64,000 nucleotides of DNA from Hohaiivirga grylli (GTDB taxonomy: Bacteria > Pseudomonadota > Alphaproteobacteria > Rhizobiales > Beijerinckiaceae), in the NCBI RefSeq assembly GCF_039655745.1, contig NZ_JBBYXI010000001.1, positions 682,001-746,000 of the forward strand. The letters run 5' to 3'. A program made the position numbers and the translations under genes. The notes below the pieces were generated by a model. That model was not told where the DNA came from. It did not search any database and saw only the letters and a program-made list of their open reading frames with translations. Each line of letters starts with the position of its first letter. Position 1 is the first letter of the stretch. Shown here piece by piece: positions 59,101 to 64,000 of the stretch.

Positions 59101-60312
59101 CTAGCGGACAATGAATATGCGGGGGCGTGTTGTTCTGAACTGGCCGCGCGTAATGGCAACGAAGATAAGAGCAAGGCTGCAAAGAGCTGTAATCCACCAG
59201 CTCTGAATCAGGCTGTCGCCGACCATTGCAAATGTAAAGGCAGAAAGCAGACTGGCAATAACGCCCTGCGCCAGTGGGGCCGGTGCCTTGCCGATCTTCA
59301 TGGTTGCAACATAAACAATAACAGCCGTACCAAGGCCACCAAGAATTCCAAGTTCGTACCAAAGCTGGAAAATAGCTGTGCCGGGCGTATAAGGGCTGAC
59401 GGCACCGGTAAATCTTCCCCGTACGGCTTCCAGGCCTTGACCTGTAATAAGCTGACTAGGATCAGATAATATCAGGGCTTTGGTTGCCTGCATTGAAACC
59501 TGAAGATCATGGGCACCCAGAAGGTGAGCCAGTGGCTGGAGAATAAAGGGCAGAAGCGGTGCCAAGGCACAGAGGCCTGCAACCGTATAAGCGATGAAGC
59601 GGGTTGATTTCTGCGCAGAAATACTCATCAGCGCATACCCCAAGGCTCCAACGGCAAAGGCAAGAGAAATGATCGGAAAGTTAACCAGATAAAGACTGAC
59701 CAACATAATGACAGTGAGCAGCAGGCTGTAGATGTCTCTATGGCGCGATCGCAGCCACATGACAGAAGGCCAGAAAAACAGAACGAGAATTGTCATCCCG
59801 CGCTCAAGCACTTCACTTGAGTTTTTGCTGGCCAGATTAGGGAAGGAATACTTTGTGCCGATAGCAACGAGTGCTGCAATGGCAACGCCAATGGGCAACA
59901 GATAGAGGTTTGAAGATCGCATACGACTGGGCAGGGCCAAATAGGCTAGAAAGGCAATGCCAATTGTCATGAGAGACGTCAGCAGACGATTAGAGCCATC
60001 ATCCGGAAAGGGTGACCAGAGAAGCGATACGGCACACCAGATAATAAGCAGTACGGCACATATTGACCCGTAAGACCCCATAAGCCGTTTAATATTTTGC
60101 CACAGAGGTCGGCTTTGTCCATCGAGAACAGAAGCAATGAGTAGCAGAATAACGGTAACGGGCAGAATGATCACCAAGGCGCGACGACCAATAATATTGG
60201 CAATCGGCAGAATCAGGAATAGCAGGATGAAGGCGATGCGTCGCAGCAGGAGCGCTGACAGCGTAACCTGATCACCGATAATCGGGTTGAATGGCCTTGT
60301 TCCTGATTTCAC
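59101..60312 (-). CDS. O-antigen ligase/polymerase-like integral membrane protein
   Basis: A 403-residue protein with 10-12 membrane helices and a larger periplasmic loop late in the sequence (SDPSQLITGQGLEAVRGRF followed by PGTAIFQLWYELGILGG). This layout, with a Trp-Ser-Pro-Phe stretch (LLWSPFPDDGSNR), is typical of Wzy/WaaL-type proteins that join or polymerise surface glycans. No sugar-transfer genes surround it, so the glycan is unknown. GAGGGG five bases before GTG 60312 supports that start; GTG 60345 has no ribosome site. Confidence 0.68.
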   Translation of the reverse strand: MKSGTRPFNPIIGDQVTLSALLLRRIAFILLFLILPIANIIGRRALVIILPVTVILLLIASVLDGQSRPLWQNIKRLMGSYGSICAVLLIIWCAVSLLWSPFPDDGSNRLLTSLMTIGIAFLAYLALPSRMRSSNLYLLPIGVAIAALVAIGTKYSFPNLASKNSSEVLERGMTILVLFFWPSVMWLRSRHRDIYSLLLTVIMLVSLYLVNFPIISLAFAVGALGYALMSISAQKSTRFIAYTVAGLCALAPLLPFILQPLAHLLGAHDLQVSMQATKALILSDPSQLITGQGLEAVRGRFTGAVSPYTPGTAIFQLWYELGILGGLGTAVIVYVATMKIGKAPAPLAQGVIASLLSAFTFAMVGDSLIQSWWITALCSLALIFVAITRGQFRTTRPRIFIVR

Positions 60313-60459
60313 AGCATCCCCTCGTAACTTATCATGAGCAGACACTAGCCAAGGTTTGACAGTTGTGCTGTCTGTTTAATGCAACACCTGAAATAATTAT
60401 GAAATAAAAACACAGTTTAGTGCGGTATCTGCCTGTGACGGATACCGCATTTCACACAG

Positions 60460-61338
60460 TTATTTGCCTCGGAGCATGTTAATGATGCTTGAGAAATCAG
60501 CACTGCCATGACCGGATGTTGAATGGAGGCTGTAGAGTTGTGTCGCTTCTGCTCCCAAAGGAGTGGTGCTGCCGCTGGCAGCCGCTGCTTCTTGTGAAAG
60601 GCGCATATCCTTGAGCATCAGGTCAGTCATAAAGCCGGGTGCAAACGCTCTGTTTGCAGGTGATGTGGGTACAGGGCCTTCGACCGGGCAGTTAACATTC
60701 AAAGCCCAGCAGGAACCGGATGATGTAGAGGCAACATCAAAGAGGGCCTGATGGGATAATCCAAGTTTTTCTGCCAGTACAAAGGCTTCTGCAACACCAA
60801 TCATGGAGATGCCGAGGATCATATTGTTACAAATCTTTGCAGCCTGTCCGGCACCAGCATCGCCACAATGTACGATACGCTTACCCATCTTCTGGAGAAC
60901 AGGTTCGCCGGTGGCAAAAGCCTCCTTATTGCCGCCGACCATGAATGTAAGCGTGGCAGCCTGCGCTCCTACTGTTCCACCTGATACAGGAGCATCAAGT
61001 GAAAGGCGCCCGAGTTTCTGTGCCAATGCATGGGCCTGCCGTGCACTGGTAATATCAATTGTTGAGCAGTCAATCAAAAGAACGCTTGGCCTGGTTGCCT
61101 CAATGATACTTTCCCAGACTGATAAAACATGCTTTCCCGCAGGCAGCATTGTAATAACGACATCCGCGTCTTTAACCGCTTCGACTGCACTGGATGCAAT
61201 GGTGATTCCGTTTTTTGCAGCCTCTTCCTGAAGGGCAGGGACGAGATCAAATCCTTTAACCTGCAAGCCTGCTTTGACCAGATTAGCCGCCATTGGGCCG
61301 CCCATATTACCAAGACCGATGAATGCGATATTCGTCAT
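60460..61338 (-). CDS. mmsB: 3-hydroxyisobutyrate dehydrogenase
   Basis: A 292-residue NAD-dependent enzyme of valine breakdown (3-hydroxyisobutyrate to methylmalonate semialdehyde). It has the dinucleotide motif FIGLGNMGGPMAANLVKAG, the substrate loop LDAPVSGGTVGAQAATLTFMVGG with catalytic Lys in AGQAAKICNNMILG, and the C-terminal FMTDLMLKDMRLS. AGGAG is close before ATG 61338. The start overlaps the acyl-CoA dehydrogenase stop by four bases. Confidence 0.93.
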   Translation of the reverse strand: MTNIAFIGLGNMGGPMAANLVKAGLQVKGFDLVPALQEEAAKNGITIASSAVEAVKDADVVITMLPAGKHVLSVWESIIEATRPSVLLIDCSTIDITSARQAHALAQKLGRLSLDAPVSGGTVGAQAATLTFMVGGNKEAFATGEPVLQKMGKRIVHCGDAGAGQAAKICNNMILGISMIGVAEAFVLAEKLGLSHQALFDVASTSSGSCWALNVNCPVEGPVPTSPANRAFAPGFMTDLMLKDMRLSQEAAAASGSTTPLGAEATQLYSLHSTSGHGSADFSSIINMLRGK

Positions 61339-62480
61339 TTCTGATGCTCCTTGATGAGGAAACGGGAAATCATCAACTGCATGATTTCATTGGTACCTTC
61401 GAGAATTTGATGAACCCGCAAATCCCGGACGATTTTTTCAATGCCGTAATCAGCAAGATAACCGTAGCCGCCATGGAGTTGCAGGGCATTATTGGCAACC
61501 TCGAAACCTGTGTCGGTTGCAAGATATTTGGCGATCGCGCAGAGCTTGATTGCATCCTCTGTCTTATGATCAAGCGCATCAGCCGCACGCCATAAAAATG
61601 TGCGTGCTGCTTCCAGTTTGCTTGCCATAGCTGCCAGCTGAAACTGAAGTGCCTGAAAGCTGTCGAGCTTTTGGCCAAAGGCCTGACGCTCGGCCATATA
61701 AGCTAGCGTTTTTTCCAACGCACTTTGCCCGCCTCCAATGGAACATGCGCCAATATTCAGGCGTCCTCCATTCAGGCCAGCCATAGCCATTTTGAAACCC
61801 AGCCCCTCCGCTCCAAGACGATTATCTTCCGGAATAGTGACGTCTTCCAGAATAACCTGTCTGGTTGGCTGGGCATTCCATCCCATCTTGCGTTCATTGA
61901 TGCCGAAGCTGAGGCCTTTGGCATCTTTGGGGATCAGAAAGGCTGATATGCCGTCCGGGCCTTCATCGCCTGTTCTTGCCATCACAAGATAAAGATCTGA
62001 TGCACCGGCACCCGAGATGAACTGTTTGGTACCATTCAGAATATATTGGCTGCCTGAGTGGGTTGCCTTGGTTTTGAGTGCTGCTGCATCTGAACCCGCT
62101 GAAGGTTCTGTCAGGCAGTAGGAGGCAATCTGTTCCATACTTGCCAGCCCGGGCAGGTATGTTTGCCTTTGCTCTTCCGAGCCATAGGCATCAATCATCC
62201 ATGCAACCATATTATGAATAGACAGAAAGGCTGCGATTGTCGGGCAGCCTGTTGCCAATGCTTCAAAAATTAAGGCGGCATCCAGCCGCCCCATTCCTGA
62301 ACCACCAACGTCTTCCCGTACGTAAATAGCAGCCATGCCAAGTGTGGCTGCTTCTTTCAGCGTATCTGTCGGAAAGTATTTCTTTTCGTCCCATTCAAGC
62401 GCAAAGGGGGCAATCCGCTCATCTGCAAATTGCCGGGCCATTGACTGAATGGCAAACTGGTCTTGCGAAGGTGCCAGCAT
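61335..62480 (-). CDS. Acyl-CoA dehydrogenase, probable isobutyryl-CoA dehydrogenase
   Basis: A 381-residue flavoenzyme that would oxidise isobutyryl-CoA to methacrylyl-CoA. Signatures: YCLTEPSAGSDAAALKTKA and QLHGGYGYLADYGIEKIVRDLRVHQILEGTNEIM, where the Glu of EGTNE is the catalytic base. IAAFLSIHNMVAWMIDAYGS matches the isobutyryl-CoA type. Coupling to mmsB by a four-base overlap supports a valine role. The hydratase, hydrolase and semialdehyde dehydrogenase that complete the route are not in the window. Confidence 0.9.
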   Translation of the reverse strand: MLAPSQDQFAIQSMARQFADERIAPFALEWDEKKYFPTDTLKEAATLGMAAIYVREDVGGSGMGRLDAALIFEALATGCPTIAAFLSIHNMVAWMIDAYGSEEQRQTYLPGLASMEQIASYCLTEPSAGSDAAALKTKATHSGSQYILNGTKQFISGAGASDLYLVMARTGDEGPDGISAFLIPKDAKGLSFGINERKMGWNAQPTRQVILEDVTIPEDNRLGAEGLGFKMAMAGLNGGRLNIGACSIGGGQSALEKTLAYMAERQAFGQKLDSFQALQFQLAAMASKLEAARTFLWRAADALDHKTEDAIKLCAIAKYLATDTGFEVANNALQLHGGYGYLADYGIEKIVRDLRVHQILEGTNEIMQLMISRFLIKEHQK

Positions 62481-62732
62481 TTTCCATTCCCGATTGAGCG
62501 TTTCCTGATGGTGGCCAGAGCGCGATGGCTATGACCTATTATTATTTGGGTAGTATGGAGCAAATGCTGACTTTAACCATTAGCAATTGGGTCAGTTCCA
62601 TTATCGGCTATCAATAGAATTATACAGACCAGAGCATGAAAAAGGTTTGCCGTGGCTCAATGGTACGGTAATGCTTTTGGTTAAGTAGAAATGCTGAATA
62701 CGGCTAAAAAGAAAACAGGAGTTTCTGGAGAG
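62481..62732. promoter_or_regulatory. Divergent region between the acyl-CoA dehydrogenase and transaldolase genes
   Basis: 252 bases with the promoters of both genes. A TTAACCAT, equal to the CtrA half-site, lies at 62573-62580. No TTAA-N7-TTAA full box is present, so the CtrA link is weak. Nothing else was recognised. Confidence 0.35.
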
Positions 62733-63683
62733 ATGGCTTCAAAGCTTGAACAATTGCGCGATATGACAGTGGTTGTTGCCGATACTGGTGATATTGAAGC
62801 TGTTGCGCGACTGAAACCTCAGGATTGCACGACCAATCCAACATTGATCCTCAAGGCTGTTGAAAGTGCTGCTGGCCAGCCTATCCTTGAAGAGGCTCTG
62901 GCTTGGGGACGTATGCAGGGCGGTAACAATGTTGATGCGGTCTGTGATCGTCTGGCCGTTGCTTTTGGTGCGGAACTTGCCAAGGTTGTTCCTGGTCGTG
63001 TTTCGACAGAAGTGGATGCTGATCTGTCATTTGATACGCAGGCCACAGTTGCTAAAGCCCGTCAGATTATCGAGGCGTATCAGGCCAAGGGCATTGGCCG
63101 TGAACGTATCCTGATCAAAATCGCCTCCACATGGGAAGGTATTCGCGCCGCTGAAGTTCTTCAGAAAGAAGGCATCGACTGTAATCTGACACTGCTGTTT
63201 TCACTGGCTCAGGCTGCGGCCTGTGCTGATGCAGGCGCGTATCTCATTTCACCATTTGTTGGTCGTATTCTTGACTGGCATGTTAAAAATGGCGGCGGTC
63301 CATATCAGGCAGAGAACGACCCGGGTGTTCTCTCTGTTCGTAATATCTACGCTTATTATAAGGCCTATGATATCAAGACGGTTGTCATGGGCGCGTCTTT
63401 CCGCAACAGCGGAGAGATAGAAGCTTTAGCGGGTTGTGATCGTCTGACAATTTCGCCTGCTCTGATTGATGAACTGGCAAATGCTACGGGTGAATTGCCA
63501 CGTCGTTTGAGCTCTGCTGTTGCGAGTGAAGCACCTGCTCTGATGAAGCTTGATGAAAAGGCGTTCCGTTTCGCGTTGAATGAAGATGCCATGGCGACAG
63601 AAAAGCTGGCGGAAGGTATTCGCGGGTTTGTTAAAGACCTGCGCAGCTTGAAGACTTTGGTCAGTCAGCGCCTTTCTGCTTAA
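62733..63683 (+). CDS. tal: Transaldolase
   Basis: A 316-residue TIM-barrel enzyme of the pentose phosphate pathway. The Schiff-base Lys129 lies in RILIKIASTWEG. Other family blocks are DCTTNPTLILKA, GRVSTEVDADLSFD, NLTLLFSLAQAAACADAGAYLISPFVGRILDW and GASFRNSGEIEALAGCDRLTISP, which fit the TalA/TalB type. ATG 62733 follows GGAG; a start at 62691 would add 14 residues. It is a single gene with its own terminator. Confidence 0.96.
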   Translation: MASKLEQLRDMTVVVADTGDIEAVARLKPQDCTTNPTLILKAVESAAGQPILEEALAWGRMQGGNNVDAVCDRLAVAFGAELAKVVPGRVSTEVDADLSFDTQATVAKARQIIEAYQAKGIGRERILIKIASTWEGIRAAEVLQKEGIDCNLTLLFSLAQAAACADAGAYLISPFVGRILDWHVKNGGGPYQAENDPGVLSVRNIYAYYKAYDIKTVVMGASFRNSGEIEALAGCDRLTISPALIDELANATGELPRRLSSAVASEAPALMKLDEKAFRFALNEDAMATEKLAEGIRGFVKDLRSLKTLVSQRLSA

Positions 63684-63690
63684 GGATATG

Positions 63691-63720
63691 AAAAACCCCG
63701 GATAATTATCCGGGGTTTTT
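63691..63720. terminator. Bidirectional intrinsic terminator
   Basis: AAAAACCCCGGATAA (63691-63705) and TTATCCGGGGTTTTT (63706-63720) are perfect complements. It lies between the converging transaldolase and P-type ATPase genes. Confidence 0.93.
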
Positions 63721-63721
63721 C

Positions 63722-64000
63722 TTACTTCATACGTAAGAGCCGTAGGGCATTCGCTGTCACGAGGAGAGTGGCTCCCGTGTCTGCCAGAATGGCAGGCCAC
63801 AGCCCTGTAATGCCCATAACAGTTGTAACAAGGAAAACGGCTTTCAATCCAAGAGCGATTGTAAGGTTCTGGCGGATGTTCCGCATTGTCCGTTTGGCCA
63901 GATCAATCAGTCTGGCAACGCCCATTACCTGCCCCTGTAAAATAGCTGCATCACCTGTTTCCAGTGCAATGTCCGTTCCGCCTCCTAGGCCTCCAGCCAT
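63722..64000 (-). CDS. Heavy-metal P-type ATPase, C-terminal part
   Basis: The last 92 residues of a P1B-type ATPase, open to the window edge. GGGTDIALETGDAAIL is the end of the phosphorylation/hinge domain. Then LAKRTMRNIRQNLTIALGLKAVFLV and IAGLWPAILADTGATLLV-like helices give the last two membrane segments (actual text GITGLWPAILADTGATLLVTANALRLLRMK). LADTGATLLV with Asp matches the Zn/Cd/Pb-exporting ZntA/CadA class. Metal selectivity cannot be settled without the CPC region. Confidence 0.85.
   Translation of the reverse strand: MAGGLGGGTDIALETGDAAILQGQVMGVARLIDLAKRTMRNIRQNLTIALGLKAVFLVTTVMGITGLWPAILADTGATLLVTANALRLLRMK

Overview
The window looks like a chromosomal segment of an alphaproteobacterium, most likely order Hyphomicrobiales (Rhizobiales) and close to Brucellaceae. 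It carries chpT, ctrA and sciP (alphaproteobacterial cell-cycle regulators), a ctrA/fliJ head-to-head pair, a phosphatidylethanolamine methyltransferase, a lspA / DUF3035 lipoprotein / double M16 peptidase block, and an endonuclease-type MutL. Base composition is moderate (by eye just under 50% GC). Species cannot be named from the sequence alone. No phage, insertion sequence or CRISPR array was seen.

Layout. 1-12.1 kb (+): end of a MaoC-like hydratase, ribF, ileS, lspA, a DUF3035 lipoprotein, two M16 peptidases, pgi, mutL. 12.1-19.2 kb (-): a membrane GGDEF/EAL protein, a TetA-like MFS pump, rsmD, and a RluB-type pseudouridine synthase with a long repetitive tail. 19.3-24.3 kb: tadA, a TM/coiled-coil protein, DUF1134, cysQ, chpT, a DUF2459 protein, an AraC regulator. 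24.4-30.4 kb: a secreted alpha/beta hydrolase, an MHS-type transporter, ctrA, fliJ, an UPF0104 membrane protein, sciP. 30.8-34.5 kb: mnmA, pmtA, tRNA-Met(CAT), then a small accessory patch with an AT-rich orphan gene, a small basic protein and a truncated autotransporter barrel. 34.7-39.6 kb: a four-gene branched-chain 2-oxoacid dehydrogenase operon. 39.6-47.1 kb (-): a seven-gene operon of a peptide-type ABC importer with a luciferase-like monooxygenase and two AhpD/CMD-fold proteins. 47.5-49.6 kb (-): a three-gene GNAT / acyl carrier protein / cytochrome P450 cassette. 49.8-53.4 kb (-): a 1225-residue autotransporter. 53.8-64 kb: recQ, a flavoprotein, a CAP-domain lipoprotein, ribA, an O-antigen-ligase-like protein, two valine-degradation enzymes, transaldolase, and the end of a metal P-type ATPase.

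How they connect. ChpT should pass phosphate to CtrA and SciP should inhibit CtrA, so three layers of one circuit lie within 8.5 kb; the ctrA upstream region has GANTC (CcrM) sites and a TTAACCAT half-site. The BCKDH complex and the isobutyryl-CoA dehydrogenase / 3-hydroxyisobutyrate dehydrogenase pair cover both ends of valine breakdown from two loci. The luciferase-like operon probably imports and oxidises one class of small molecule. The GNAT-ACP-P450 cassette is the best candidate here for an undescribed small pathway: a discrete carrier protein abuts a P450, which suggests oxidation of a carrier-bound acyl group, but substrate and product are unknown.

Limits: all family assignments come from reading motifs, without searches. 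Start codons were chosen by ribosome-binding-site position and known family N-termini.
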